The notes below the pieces were generated by a model. It was not told the origin of the DNA. It searched no databases and saw only the letters and a list, made by a program, of their open reading frames with translations. Shown piece after piece: positions 25,194 through 33,370 of a DNA stretch of 64,000 bases. The position numbers were made by a program, and so were the translations under genes. Source of the stretch: Roseomonas xinghualingensis (GTDB lineage Bacteria > Pseudomonadota > Alphaproteobacteria > Acetobacterales > Acetobacteraceae); assembly GCF_025791835.1 (NCBI RefSeq), contig NZ_JAOXLP010000002.1, positions 1-64,000 on the forward strand. The letters run 5' to 3'. How positions within the stretch are numbered: the first letter of the stretch is position 1; each line of letters starts with the position of its first letter.

Positions 25194-26180
25194 ATGCACC
25201 GCATCCTGGGCCTGATCCTGCTGCCGCTCGCGCTGCTTTCGGCCTGCGGGCCGCTGCCGCAGCCCTTCCGGGGCAATCCGGGGGCGGAAGGCCGCCGCCT
25301 GGCGGCACCGCTGGCCTACCGGATCGCCGTGCCCGCGCCCTCGAGCGCCCTGCTGAGCGACGCGGCATCGGCCGATTTCGCCGTGGCGGTGGCCGACGCG
25401 CTGGAGGCGGCCGAGGTGCCGGCGGTGGCCGGCCCGCCGACGCCGCTGGACTGGCGCCTGGACATCACCGCCGAGCGCGCGGGGCAGGGTGTGGTGCCCG
25501 GCTATGCCGTGATGGATGCGGACGGAAAGGTACTCGGCCAGGCGCAGGGCGCCGCCGTGCCGCTGCGGGACTGGAGCCAGTCCGAGGCCAAGATGCTGCG
25601 CGAGGTGGCCAGCCGCGACGCTTCGGTGGTGGCGGGCCTGCTCAGCCGGGGCGAGGCCGCGCGCCGGGCGGCCGAGACGGTGCCTTTCGATGGTGCCGGT
25701 GGTCCGCCGCGGGTGCGCTTCACCGGGGTGCGTGGCGCGCCGGGCGATGGCAATGAGGCGCTGGTCCGCCGGATGCGGGAATTCCTGTCGACCAAGGGGC
25801 TGGTGGTGCAGGACGGCGCCCAGGGCGCGGCCTTCGCCGTCTCGGGCGAGGTAAGCATCGCTCCGGCGCCCGCGGGCAAGCAGCGCGTGGAGATCCTGTG
25901 GCGTGTCAGCCGGCGGGACGGGCACGATCTGGGCCGCGCGGTCCAGCTCAACGAGGTGCCCACGGGCAGCCTGAACGGGCTGTGGGGCGATGTGGCTTAT
26001 GTGGTGGCGGAAGAAGCGGCGGCGGCGGTACGCGACATCATCGCCAATGCCGGTGGGCTGGGAGAGGCGGCCGCCCGGCGGCCTGCGCCCGAAGCCGCGA
26101 ATGCGCCCACGGTACCGGCCGGGGTGACCGGTGCATCATCGCCGGGGAGCGCGGCTCCTGGCGCTGCGCGGTCACATTAG
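25194..26180 (+). CDS. Putative lipoprotein of unknown function (328 aa)
   Basis: The N-terminus MHRILGLILLPLALLSACGP has a clear lipobox (LSAC, Cys18), so the mature protein should be anchored to a membrane. The body (about 30-290) alternates Ala-rich helices and strands (PLAYRIAVPAPSSALLSDAA; WRLDITAERAGQGVV; KQRVEILWRVSRRDGHDLGR) and ends in an Ala/Pro/Ser tail. The late segment with VAYVVAEEAAAAVRDIIANA resembles outer-membrane-assembly or penicillin-binding-protein-activator lipoproteins in style, but I do not assign a family. It lies between the 22-aa peptide and prs. Confidence 0.8.
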   Translation: MHRILGLILLPLALLSACGPLPQPFRGNPGAEGRRLAAPLAYRIAVPAPSSALLSDAASADFAVAVADALEAAEVPAVAGPPTPLDWRLDITAERAGQGVVPGYAVMDADGKVLGQAQGAAVPLRDWSQSEAKMLREVASRDASVVAGLLSRGEAARRAAETVPFDGAGGPPRVRFTGVRGAPGDGNEALVRRMREFLSTKGLVVQDGAQGAAFAVSGEVSIAPAPAGKQRVEILWRVSRRDGHDLGRAVQLNEVPTGSLNGLWGDVAYVVAEEAAAAVRDIIANAGGLGEAAARRPAPEAANAPTVPAGVTGASSPGSAAPGAARSH

Positions 26181-26202
26181 CGTGGGCGAAAGGAGGGTTG
26201 GC

Positions 26203-26325
26203 ATGCATTATGCGTGGAGCGGCCTTGCCATGGACTTCATCGCGACTGGTTGCTATCCCCCGGCCGCCCCACGCCGCCCAGCCCAGATCTCGCAAGCGGC
26301 GCGCCCGGAGAATCCACGCGGATGA
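26203..26325 (+). CDS. Leader ORF (40 aa) coupled to prs
   Basis: AAAGGAGGG lies 5 nt before ATG 26203, a stronger ribosome-binding site than anything before prs itself (GAATCCACGCGG). The 40-codon frame ([20 protein letters not shown] then a Pro/Arg/Gln-rich tail) ends at TGA 26323-26325, overlapping the prs ATG as ATGA. This stop/start arrangement suggests that translation of the leader feeds ribosomes to prs. No homology is recognised; it may be regulatory rather than functional as a protein. Confidence 0.45.
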   Translation: MHYAWSGLAMDFIATGCYPPAAPRRPAQISQAARPENPRG

Positions 26326-27254
26326 AGATCCTCGCCTGTAACAGCAACCGCCCTCTTGCCGAGGCGGTCGCCGCGGCCCTCAACCTGCCGCTCACCCAGG
26401 CCTCGGTCCGTCGCTTCGCCGACCTGGAGATCTTCGTGGAGATCCAGGAGAACATCCGCGGCGAGGATGTGTTCGTGATCCAGTCCACGAGCTATCCGGC
26501 GAATGACAACCTGATGGAGCTGCTGATCACGCTCGATGCGCTGCGCCGCTCCTCGGCCCGCCGCATCACCGCCGTGGTCCCCTATTTCGGCTATGCCCGG
26601 CAGGACCGTAAGTCCGGCCCCCGCACGCCGATCTCCGCCAAGCTGGTGGCCAACCTGATCACCCAGGCCGGTGCCGACCGCGTGCTGACGCTGGACCTGC
26701 ATGCCGGCCAGATCCAGGGCTTCTTCGACATTCCCGTCGATAACCTCTTCGCCGCGCCGCTCTTCGCGCGCGACATCCAGGAGCGGTTCAAGGGCCGCGA
26801 CCTGATGGTGGTGTCGCCCGATGTCGGCGGCGTGGTCCGCGCCCGTGCCATCGCGACGCGGCTGCACACCGACCTGGCCATCATCGACAAGCGCCGCCCC
26901 CGCGCCGGCGTCTCCGAGGTGATGAACGTGATCGGTGAGGTCGAGGGCCGCGACTGCATCCTGATCGACGACATCGTCGATTCCGGCGGCACGCTGTGCA
27001 ACGCGGCCGAGGCGCTGTTGAAGAACGGCGCGCGCTCCGCCAGCGTCTATGTTACGCATGGCGTCTTCTCGGGCGGTGCCGTGGCACGCATCGGCGCGGC
27101 GCCGATCGAGCACATGATCACCACGGACAGCATCCAGGCCACCGAGGCCGTTCGCGTCTCCTCCAACATCAAGCAGCTGACCATCGCGCCGCTTCTGGCC
27201 GAGGCGATGCGCCGCATCAGCGAAGAGTCCTCGGTCTCGACGCTGTTCAACTGA
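26322..27254 (+). CDS. prs: Ribose-phosphate pyrophosphokinase
   Basis: A 310-residue enzyme making PRPP from ribose-5-phosphate and ATP, for nucleotide, His and Trp synthesis. Family blocks: [40 protein letters not shown] (flexible ATP loop), [56 protein letters not shown] and the PRPP loop [20 protein letters not shown]. Its start overlaps a leader ORF, and two tandem hairpins follow its stop. It is probably transcribed alone with its leader. Confidence 0.97.
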   Translation: MKILACNSNRPLAEAVAAALNLPLTQASVRRFADLEIFVEIQENIRGEDVFVIQSTSYPANDNLMELLITLDALRRSSARRITAVVPYFGYARQDRKSGPRTPISAKLVANLITQAGADRVLTLDLHAGQIQGFFDIPVDNLFAAPLFARDIQERFKGRDLMVVSPDVGGVVRARAIATRLHTDLAIIDKRRPRAGVSEVMNVIGEVEGRDCILIDDIVDSGGTLCNAAEALLKNGARSASVYVTHGVFSGGAVARIGAAPIEHMITTDSIQATEAVRVSSNIKQLTIAPLLAEAMRRISEESSVSTLFN

Positions 27255-27260
27255 GACAGG

Positions 27261-27325
27261 CCGGGGAGCCCTCTCCCCGGATTCGCGGAAAGGGCCTGGG
27301 GAACCTCCTCCCCGGGCCCTTTTCC
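27261..27325. terminator. Tandem terminators between convergent prs and regulator gene
   Basis: Two hairpins lie end to end. CCGGGGAG-CCCT-CTCCCCGG at 27261-27280 is perfect. AAAGGGCCTGGGGA pairs with TCCCCGGGCCCTTT (27289-27323, one G-U), followed by T's. The second ends inside the stop region of the opposite-strand regulator, so both genes can use it. Confidence 0.85.
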
Positions 27326-28101
27326 TATTTGAGCGTCCGAAGAGCCTCCCGCGTCGCCTCGTCCAGCGGGAAGAAGGTCTCCACCGTCAGCTCGGACAGC
27401 GCGACCTCATGCGCCGTGCCAAAGACCATGGTGGTGGTGAGGAAGGACAGCACCGCCTCGCCCACACGGATCCGGAAGGGCAGGGCCAGCGCCTCGGGCT
27501 CCTCCGCCCCGCCTGGCGGCGCGGGGTAGTCCCGCAGTTCCCGCAGCAGGTCCGCCAGGGCCGGATCGCCCGAGACCGTCGCCTGCCGTGCCAGCCGGGC
27601 GAGCAGATGGCCTTTCAGCGACGCGAGATCGACGATGCGCGGTGCCAGCCCCTGGGGATGCAGCACCAGGCGCAGCACGTTCGCCGGTGGCGCCAGCAAC
27701 GTGGCATCGGCGCCCGCAATCAGGGCGCCCACCGAGGCGTTCGCCGAGACGAGGTTCCAATGCCGGTCCACGGCCAGGGCCGGGTTGGGCGCATGGGCGG
27801 CGAGCACCGCTTCCATCGCCGCGCGCGCTGGCTGCATGGAGGGATCGTCCAACCCACGTTCGGGATAGGCGGGTGCGAAGCCGGCGGCGATGAGCCACAG
27901 GTTGCGCTCGCGCAGGGGTATATCGAGTTGCTCGGCCAGCCGCAGCACCATGCCGCGGCTGGGCAGGGCGCGGCCCGTTTCCAGGCAGCTGAGATGGCGG
28001 GTGGAGATCTCCGCCTCCAGCGCCAGGTCCATCTGGCTCATGCGCCGGCGCTGACGCCAGTTGCGGAGGTGGTCGCCGATCGGGGCCATGCGGGTGCTCA
28101 T
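27325..28101 (-). CDS. XRE-family regulator with MmyB-like ligand domain
   Basis: A 258-residue protein: an N-terminal XRE helix-turn-helix (GDHLRNWRQRRRMSQMDLAL, then STRHLSCLETGRALPSRGMV) and a C-terminal MmyB-like ligand-binding domain from about residue 95 (NPALAVDRHWNLVSANASVG, LAPPANVLRLVLHPQGLAPR, LSFLTTTMVFGTAHEVALSE). Such PAS-like regulators often bind fatty-acid-like ligands and control an adjacent divergent gene. A 17-bp palindrome lies 36 bp upstream, between it and the divergent membrane gene. Start at ATG 28101. Confidence 0.92.
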   Translation of the reverse strand: MSTRMAPIGDHLRNWRQRRRMSQMDLALEAEISTRHLSCLETGRALPSRGMVLRLAEQLDIPLRERNLWLIAAGFAPAYPERGLDDPSMQPARAAMEAVLAAHAPNPALAVDRHWNLVSANASVGALIAGADATLLAPPANVLRLVLHPQGLAPRIVDLASLKGHLLARLARQATVSGDPALADLLRELRDYPAPPGGAEEPEALALPFRIRVGEAVLSFLTTTMVFGTAHEVALSELTVETFFPLDEATREALRTLK

Positions 28102-28136
28102 GCCGGCAGGTTAGCGAACCGGGTTGCGGCGTTTCC

Positions 28137-28153
28137 ATGACCTCCGAGGTCAT
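28137..28153. promoter_or_regulatory. 17-bp palindrome, candidate operator of the MmyB-like regulator
   Basis: ATGACCTC-C-GAGGTCAT is a perfect 8-bp inverted repeat with a one-base centre, in the 119-bp gap between the regulator and the divergent membrane-protein gene. Odd-centred palindromes of this size are typical dimeric XRE sites. Confidence 0.65.
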
Positions 28154-28220
28154 CGACCCGGTGTGGCGTGGCACGCCAGGGTCCGCGCACCGGCAATCCC
28201 GCCGGACCGGAGCCCATCCC

Positions 28221-28613
28221 ATGAACGCCACCCCCTTCCTCCGCCGCGCCCTGCTGCTGGACGCGGTGGCGAGCGGCGCCACCGGGGCGCTGATGCTGCT
28301 GGCCGCCAACCCGGTCGCGGAACTCACCTATCTGCCGCCCGGCCTGCTGCGCTGGGCCGGCGCGGCGCTGTTGCCCTATGCAGCCTTTGTCGCCTGGCTT
28401 GGCCTGCGGGATGCGCCGTCCCGCACCCTGGTGCTGGCGGTGATCGCCATCAACGCTCTCTGGGCCCTGGACAGCGCGGCGATCCTGGCCCTGGGCTGGG
28501 TGGCGCCGAATGCGCTGGGCACGGGCTTCGTGCTGGCCCAGGCGCTGGTGGTGGCCAGCTTCGCGGGACTGCAGGCCGTCGCGCTGCGCGGAACATCGCC
28601 GCTCGCAGCCTGA
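28221..28613 (+). CDS. Small four-helix membrane protein
   Basis: A 130-residue protein with four hydrophobic helices (for example LLLDAVASGATGALMLLAAN; AGAALLPYAAFVAWLGL; LVLAVIAINALWALDSAAIL; GTGFVLAQALVVASFAGLQA) and short loops. It looks like an integral membrane protein of the kind often divergent from MmyB-like XRE regulators; no enzymatic motif is seen. The start is MNATPF at 28221; an in-frame ATG at 28137 lies inside the palindrome and would add a polar extension. It is probably the regulator's target. Confidence 0.75.
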   Translation: MNATPFLRRALLLDAVASGATGALMLLAANPVAELTYLPPGLLRWAGAALLPYAAFVAWLGLRDAPSRTLVLAVIAINALWALDSAAILALGWVAPNALGTGFVLAQALVVASFAGLQAVALRGTSPLAA

Positions 28614-28647
28614 GGCCGGTGCGCAGCGTTTCCGCCGCCGCTTCGTT

Positions 28648-28685
28648 CACGCCGTGTGCCCGGTCAGGAAGGAACACGCGGCGTG
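28648..28685 (+). promoter_or_regulatory. Hairpin enclosing ribosome-binding site and start codon
   Basis: CACGCCG (28648-28654) can pair with CGGCGTG (28679-28685). The latter contains the GTG start of the flavin reductase gene, and the loop holds its GGAAGGAA ribosome-binding site; inner TGT/ACA bases extend the stem. This could limit translation initiation. Confidence 0.4.
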
Positions 28686-29240
28686 AAGCCCATCCGTAAG
28701 CAGGATTTCCCTGTCGATCAGGTCCGGCGCTTCATGGAGCCCGGGCCCATCGTGCTCGTCAGCTCCGCCTGGAAGGGCGAGGCGAACATCATGACCATGG
28801 GCTGGCACATGGTCATGGAATTCAGCCCTTCGCTGATCGGCTGCTATATCTGGGAGCAGAATTACAGCCGCGAGATGATCCGTCGCAGCCGGGAATGCGT
28901 GATCAATATCCCGACCGTCGATCTGGCGAAAACAGTTGTTGAAATCGGCAATTGCAGCGGCTCGGAGGTGGACAAGTTCACGCAGTTCGGCCTGACTGCC
29001 GTTGCAGGCGAGATGGTGAAGGCGCCGCTGATCGCCGAATGCTTCGCCAATCTGGAATGCCGCGTGGCGGATACTGCGATGGTGCGGAAATACAATCTTT
29101 TCGTGCTTGAGGTGGTGAAGGCGCATGCGCCCAAATCGCCGAAATATCCGAAGACGATTCACTATCGTGGCGACGGGCAGTTCATGGTGGCGGGAGATGC
29201 GTTGAATCTCCGGCGGTACTTCCGGCCGGAGATGCTCTGA
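28683..29240 (+). CDS. Flavin reductase family protein
   Basis: A 185-residue FMN-binding split-barrel protein: PGPIVLVSSAWKGEANIMTM near residues 20-39, EFSPSLIGCYIWEQNYSREM, RRSRECVINIPTVDLAKTVV and a C-terminal HYRGDGQFMVAGDALNLRRY. These proteins reduce FMN with NAD(P)H for partner monooxygenases, or act as FMN-binding reductases. It could serve the LLM-class monooxygenase at 1.2-2.6 kb, though distance makes that speculative. A GTG start is chosen for GGAAGGAA upstream; an ATG at 28656 would add 9 unfamiliar residues. Confidence 0.88.
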   Translation: MKPIRKQDFPVDQVRRFMEPGPIVLVSSAWKGEANIMTMGWHMVMEFSPSLIGCYIWEQNYSREMIRRSRECVINIPTVDLAKTVVEIGNCSGSEVDKFTQFGLTAVAGEMVKAPLIAECFANLECRVADTAMVRKYNLFVLEVVKAHAPKSPKYPKTIHYRGDGQFMVAGDALNLRRYFRPEML

Positions 29241-29312
29241 ACACCCCCTTCAAAGCGCACCCGATTCCGGCCACCCTCAGCCTCGGCCCGATGCATGGCT
29301 GAGGAAACCCGA

Positions 29313-29939
29313 ATGAAGCTCTACTACTCCCCCGGTGCCTGCTCCGTTGGCATCCACATCATCCTGGAGGAGATCGGGAAGCCTTATGAACTGTCCCTGG
29401 TCGCGCTGAAGGAAGGGGCGCAGAGCAAGCCCGAATATGTCGCGGTGAATCCGAAGTCGAAGGTGCCGGCGCTGGATCTGGGCGATGGCAGCCGCGCGCT
29501 CACGGAATTCTCCGCCATTGCCATGTATCTCGGCGCCGCCAACCCCGAGGCTGGGCTGCTGCCGAAGGATGCGCTGGGCCAGGCCCGCGTGCTGGAGGCG
29601 CTGGATTACATCACCGGCACCGTCCATCCGCACGCCTTCACCCGCCAGTTCCGCCCGTATGTGTACACCACGCGGGAGGAGGACCACCCGAAGGCCGTGG
29701 AGCAGGCGCAGGCCAATGCCGACAAGTTCTTCGGCGTGATCGACAAGCTCTGGGCCGGCGACACCTGGCTCCTCCCGCATGGCTATTCGGTGGCCGATGC
29801 CGCGCTGTTCTTCGTCGAGCACTGGCAGGCCAGGCGCGTGGGCAAGGCGCTGCCGCCGAAGCTGGACGCCCATCTGAAGGCGATGCTGGAGCGTCCGGCG
29901 GTACGGCGGGCGCTGGAGCGGGAAGGGATGGCTGCCTGA
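29313..29939 (+). CDS. Glutathione S-transferase, beta-class-like
   Basis: A 208-residue GST: a thioredoxin-like N-domain beginning MKLYYSPGACSVGIHIILEE, with Cys10 in the position used by bacterial beta-class enzymes. The NPKSKVPALDL cis-Pro loop and TEFSAIAMYL (glutathione gamma-glutamyl contact) follow, then an all-helical C-domain (GYSVADAALFFVEHWQARRV). It conjugates or reduces with glutathione in the cytosol. GAGGAA precedes the chosen ATG; an ATG six codons upstream is possible. It ends 9 bp before a terminator that is copy B of a dispersed repeat. Confidence 0.93.
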   Translation: MKLYYSPGACSVGIHIILEEIGKPYELSLVALKEGAQSKPEYVAVNPKSKVPALDLGDGSRALTEFSAIAMYLGAANPEAGLLPKDALGQARVLEALDYITGTVHPHAFTRQFRPYVYTTREEDHPKAVEQAQANADKFFGVIDKLWAGDTWLLPHGYSVADAALFFVEHWQARRVGKALPPKLDAHLKAMLERPAVRRALEREGMAA

Positions 29940-29948
29940 GGGAGAAAG

Positions 29949-29994
29949 GTCGGGGAGAAGGAATTCTCCCCGAGCCCCTCATCTTTTTCTTCGA
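29949..29994. terminator. Terminator within a dispersed 45-bp repeat (copy B)
   Basis: TCGGGGAGAA-GGAA-TTCTCCCCGA is a perfect 10-bp hairpin following the GST gene. Read on the minus strand, the segment (CGAAGAAAAAGATGAGGGG then the hairpin) matches the repeat at 11476-11520 with about two substitutions and one single-base gap. Confidence 0.85.
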
Positions 29995-30051
29995 GTTTAC
30001 TGATGCGCCTGTTTCAACGGCGTGCCAGCGCGACACCTCAAAATCGAAGGG

Positions 30052-30080
30052 GTCCGGGGGACAACTTCCCGGGCTTTTTG
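30052..30080 (+). terminator. Hairpin with T run just before the phosphatase start
   Basis: GTCCGGGGGA-CAAC-TTCCCGGGC (imperfect) followed by TTTTTG ends only 5 bp before ATG 30085. A terminator so close to a start codon is odd. It may be a second stop for the GST transcript or an attenuator for the next gene, which has no visible ribosome-binding site. Confidence 0.5.
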
Positions 30081-30084
30081 CTGA

Positions 30085-30654
30085 ATGACCGAGCCTAACC
30101 CCATCCCCTTCTGGTTCCTCCGCCACGGCGAGACGGACTGGAATGCCCGCATGCTGTCCCAGGGGCAGGTGGACATCCCGCTGAACCCGGTGGGCATCGC
30201 CCAGGCCGAGCGTGCCGCCGCGGCGTTGGTGGGGAAGGGGATCCGCTCGATCCATGCCAGCACGCTCAGCCGCGCGCGCGTCACGGCGGAAATCGTGGCG
30301 GCGCGGCTGCAACTGCCGGTGAATCTTGATGCGGACCTGCAGGAATGCGCCTTCGGCGTGCAGGAGGGGCAGCAGATGTCCGGCTGGTTCGACGACTGGA
30401 TCGCCGGGATCACGACGCCGGAGGGCGCGGAGCCCTTCGCCCATCTGCGGGAGCGCGCCGTGGCCGCGATCAATCGCGCGATCGCCCATCCCGGCCCGGT
30501 GCTGGTGGTGGCGCATGGCGCCCTGTGGCGCGCCTTCCGCCAGGCGGCGGGGCTGGAGGCGAATGTGCGCACTCCGAACGCCCTGCCGCTCTGGGTGGAG
30601 CCGCCTTCCGGTGGTCGCGGCTGGCACTTCACTCCGGCCGAACTGGCGGACTAG
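30085..30654 (+). CDS. Histidine phosphatase (phosphoglycerate-mutase-like) family protein
   Basis: A 189-residue protein with the catalytic RHGETDWN motif (His14 as phospho-acceptor) and the second histidine in VLVVAHGALWRAF. SRARVTAEIVAARLQLPVNL and ECAFGVQEGQQMSGWFDDW complete the fold. Such enzymes hydrolyse phosphate from sugar phosphates, nucleotides or cobalamin precursors; the substrate is not clear here. It is convergent with mutM (4 bp between stops). Its start is immediately preceded by a T-tailed hairpin. Confidence 0.92.
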   Translation: MTEPNPIPFWFLRHGETDWNARMLSQGQVDIPLNPVGIAQAERAAAALVGKGIRSIHASTLSRARVTAEIVAARLQLPVNLDADLQECAFGVQEGQQMSGWFDDWIAGITTPEGAEPFAHLRERAVAAINRAIAHPGPVLVVAHGALWRAFRQAAGLEANVRTPNALPLWVEPPSGGRGWHFTPAELAD

Positions 30655-30658
30655 CCCA

Positions 30659-31552
30659 CTATCGCTGGGTGCGGGTGCAGAAGAAGGTGCTGCGCCCCGC
30701 CTGGACGATGCGCGCCACCCCGGCGCAGGCCGGCGGGCCGGGGCAGTGCGGGCAGGGTTGGCCGAGGCGGTCATAGACCTCGAACTGGTCCTGGAAGCCG
30801 CCCAGCTCGCCATCGCTGCGGACATAGTCGCGCAGGGTGGAGCCGCCCGCCTGGATGGCGGCGGCGAGCACGGATTTGATGGCGGGTACCAGCCGCGCGG
30901 CGCGTGCCCCGGGCACCGTCCCGGCCAGGCGGCGGGGCGAGATGCCGGCGCGGAACAGCGCCTCCGCGACATAGATGTTGCCCAGCCCCGCCACCACGCC
31001 CTGGTCCAGCAGCGCGGCCTTGATGGGCGTGTTCTTGCCGCGCAGCGCGGCCGAGAGCACGGCGGGGGTGAAGCCCTCCTCCAGCGGTTCCGGGCCCAGC
31101 CCGGCCAGCAGCTTGTGGGAATCCTCGGCTTCGGTGGGCACCATGTCCACGGCGCCGAAGCGGCGGGGGTCCTGGAAGCCCACGCGCCAGCCATCCCCGG
31201 TCTCCATCACCAGATGCTCGTGCAGCGTGGCGTCGCCATTGCCCCGCGCATCGGAAAACTTCCCCTGGGGGCCAAGGCGCGGCGGCGGGGGTTCGCCCGG
31301 CGGGTGGGCGACCATACGGCCGGACATACCGAGATGGATCAGGACCGATTCGCCCTCGGAGAGCCGCATCAGCATGTATTTGCCGCGGCGGCGGAAGCCT
31401 TCCACGCGGCGGCCAGACAGGCGCTCGGCCAGGTTCTCGGGGAAGGGCCAGCGCAGGCCGGCGCGGCGGGTTTCGGCACGGGCGATGATCCGGCCGGTGA
31501 GCACGGCGGAAAGGCCGCGCATGACGGTCTCCACCTCGGGCAATTCGGGCAT
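30659..31552 (-). CDS. mutM: Formamidopyrimidine-DNA glycosylase with rearranged zinc finger
   Basis: A 297-residue base-excision repair enzyme that removes 8-oxoguanine and nicks the strand. It begins [14 protein letters not shown], with Pro2 as Schiff-base nucleophile and Glu3. [29 protein letters not shown] and [20 protein letters not shown] follow. The C-terminal zinc finger departs from the usual Cx2C-x16-Cx2C. Here cysteines are 267, 270, 276 and 292 (Cx2C-x5-C-x15-C), and the usual last Cys before Gln is Thr295. The zinc site is therefore altered or re-formed from a different cysteine. Confidence 0.95.
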   Translation of the reverse strand: MPELPEVETVMRGLSAVLTGRIIARAETRRAGLRWPFPENLAERLSGRRVEGFRRRGKYMLMRLSEGESVLIHLGMSGRMVAHPPGEPPPPRLGPQGKFSDARGNGDATLHEHLVMETGDGWRVGFQDPRRFGAVDMVPTEAEDSHKLLAGLGPEPLEEGFTPAVLSAALRGKNTPIKAALLDQGVVAGLGNIYVAEALFRAGISPRRLAGTVPGARAARLVPAIKSVLAAAIQAGGSTLRDYVRSDGELGGFQDQFEVYDRLGQPCPHCPGPPACAGVARIVQAGRSTFFCTRTQR

Positions 31553-31604
31553 GTAACGGGATATGGTGTAGCCAGGGGCCTCTCGTCCATGTCCGGAGAT
31601 TCGG

Positions 31605-33308
31605 ATGCGCCTGAAACCAGCCCTTGCTCTTGCCGCGTTCCTGGCGTCCTCGCCATTGCAACTCCAGGCGGCGGAGGGACCCAGCCGCGCCACGCGCCAG
31701 ATGGTGGCCACCGCGCATCCGCTGGCGGCCCAGGCCGGGTTGGACATGCTGCGCGCCGGCGGTTCGGCCGCCGATGCGGCGGTGGCGGCGCAGGCCGTGC
31801 TCTCGGTGGTGGAGCCGCATGCGAGTGGCCTGCTGGGCGGCGCGCTGCTGGTCCATTGGGATGCCGCCGCGCGCCGGATGAGCGGCTATGAGGGCATTGC
31901 CTCGGCACCTGCCGCCGCGACCTCGCGGCTGACCGAAGCGGCGGATGGCACGCGCGTCGGCGCTGCCACCGTCGCGCGTTCGGGCCGTGCCGTTGGCGTG
32001 CCGGGCACGCTGCGGATGCTGGCCATGGTCCATGCGGATCACGGGCGGCTGCCCTGGCGGGACCTGTTCGCCCCCGCGATCCGCGCGGCGGAGGAAGGGG
32101 CGCCGATGTCGCCCGTGCTGCATCGGGTGCTGTCCACGCGGGCCGTGGAGCTGGCGCGGGATCCGGAAATCCGGGCCTTGTTCTTCGATGCCGATGGCAA
32201 GGTGCTTCCCGAGAACACGGTGGTTCGCAATCCCGCCCATGCCGCGGCCCTGCGCCAGATCGCCGAGGGCGGCGCGGATGCGCTCTATCGCGGCGCGCTC
32301 GGCCGCGCGGTGCTGGAGGCGGTGGCGCGCGAGCCGGTGCCGGGCTGGATGACGGCCGAGGATCTCGCGAATTACGAGGCCAAGCAGCGCGATCCGATCT
32401 GCAGCGCGGCCTTCGGGCGTCAGGTCTGCTCCGCCGCCCCGCCTTCCTCGGGTGGCGTCGCCGTGCAGCAGCAGCTTGGCATGCTGGAGCGGCTGGGCAT
32501 CGCCGGGATGGCGCCGGATTCGCCCGAGGCCGCGCATCTGATCCTGGAGACGAGCCGCCTCGGCCTCGCCGACCGCCGCCGCTGGCTGGGCGACCCGGAT
32601 ATGGGGGCCGTGCCCACCCAGGGCCTGGTCGCGCCCTCCTATCTGGCGCAGCGCGCCGGGGCCGTGCAGCCCGGGCAGGTGATGGAGCAGGTCCGCGCGG
32701 GCAATCCGCTGGAGCGCCATGGCGCGCTGCCCACGCCTTCCGAGCCGCTGGCGCTGGCGGGCACCTCCCATGTCTCGATCGTGGATGGGGCCGGCAACGC
32801 GATTTCCTTCACCACCACGAACAACCTGAATTTCGGCGCCGAGCGTCTGGCCTCCGGCATCGTACTGAACAACGGGCTGACCAATTTCGCGGTCGATCCC
32901 GGCCCGGCCGAGGCGCCCGCGCTGAACCGGTTGCAGGGCGGCAAGCGCCCCATCACGACCATGGCCCCGACCATCGTGCTGGGCGCGGATGGCACGCCCG
33001 AAATGGTGGTGGGTGCGGGCGGCGGCGCGCGGATCGTCGATTCCGTGACCGTCGCCATGGTGGAGGTGCTGGCCTGGAAGGCCGATGCCTACCGCGCCAC
33101 GGCCCGTCCCCGCATCGGCGCCCAGACCGGCACGGCGGAGCTGGAGGCCGGCAGCCCGGCCGCCGGCCTTTCCGATGCCTTGGCTGCCATTGGCCACAAG
33201 CCGAAGGTGGGGGAGATGAATACCGGCCTTCAGGTGATCCGCCGCATCCCCGGCGGCTGGGAAGGCGCGGCCGATCCCCGGCGCGATGGGGTGGCGCTGG
33301 GCGATTGA
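31605..33308 (+). CDS. ggt: Gamma-glutamyltransferase
   Basis: A 567-residue periplasmic Ntn-hydrolase precursor. Signal peptide [19 protein letters not shown], then [40 protein letters not shown] and the processing/catalytic Thr in [20 protein letters not shown], with [12 protein letters not shown] and [13 protein letters not shown] later. It cleaves the gamma-glutamyl bond of glutathione. The large-subunit Gly-Gly loop is recognisable. The length fits the family. It is divergent from mutM, 52 bp apart. Confidence 0.95.
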   Translation: MRLKPALALAAFLASSPLQLQAAEGPSRATRQMVATAHPLAAQAGLDMLRAGGSAADAAVAAQAVLSVVEPHASGLLGGALLVHWDAAARRMSGYEGIASAPAAATSRLTEAADGTRVGAATVARSGRAVGVPGTLRMLAMVHADHGRLPWRDLFAPAIRAAEEGAPMSPVLHRVLSTRAVELARDPEIRALFFDADGKVLPENTVVRNPAHAAALRQIAEGGADALYRGALGRAVLEAVAREPVPGWMTAEDLANYEAKQRDPICSAAFGRQVCSAAPPSSGGVAVQQQLGMLERLGIAGMAPDSPEAAHLILETSRLGLADRRRWLGDPDMGAVPTQGLVAPSYLAQRAGAVQPGQVMEQVRAGNPLERHGALPTPSEPLALAGTSHVSIVDGAGNAISFTTTNNLNFGAERLASGIVLNNGLTNFAVDPGPAEAPALNRLQGGKRPITTMAPTIVLGADGTPEMVVGAGGGARIVDSVTVAMVEVLAWKADAYRATARPRIGAQTGTAELEAGSPAAGLSDALAAIGHKPKVGEMNTGLQVIRRIPGGWEGAADPRRDGVALGD

Positions 33309-33370
33309 GCCAGGAGGATTGAGCGTGGGCGCCCGTGACGCGACCCGTCCGGGCGCCTATCTTCGGCGCC

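Noticed and set aside
30001..30051. Possible short peptide between the GST and phosphatase genes
   Set aside because: A short unsupported frame in a terminator-rich gap; no start signal and no conservation evidence from sequence alone.
30771..33197. Long minus-strand open frame across ggt and part of mutM
   Set aside because: Composition is Arg/Gly/His shadow-like, and both real genes have clear families; only a GC-rich artefact.
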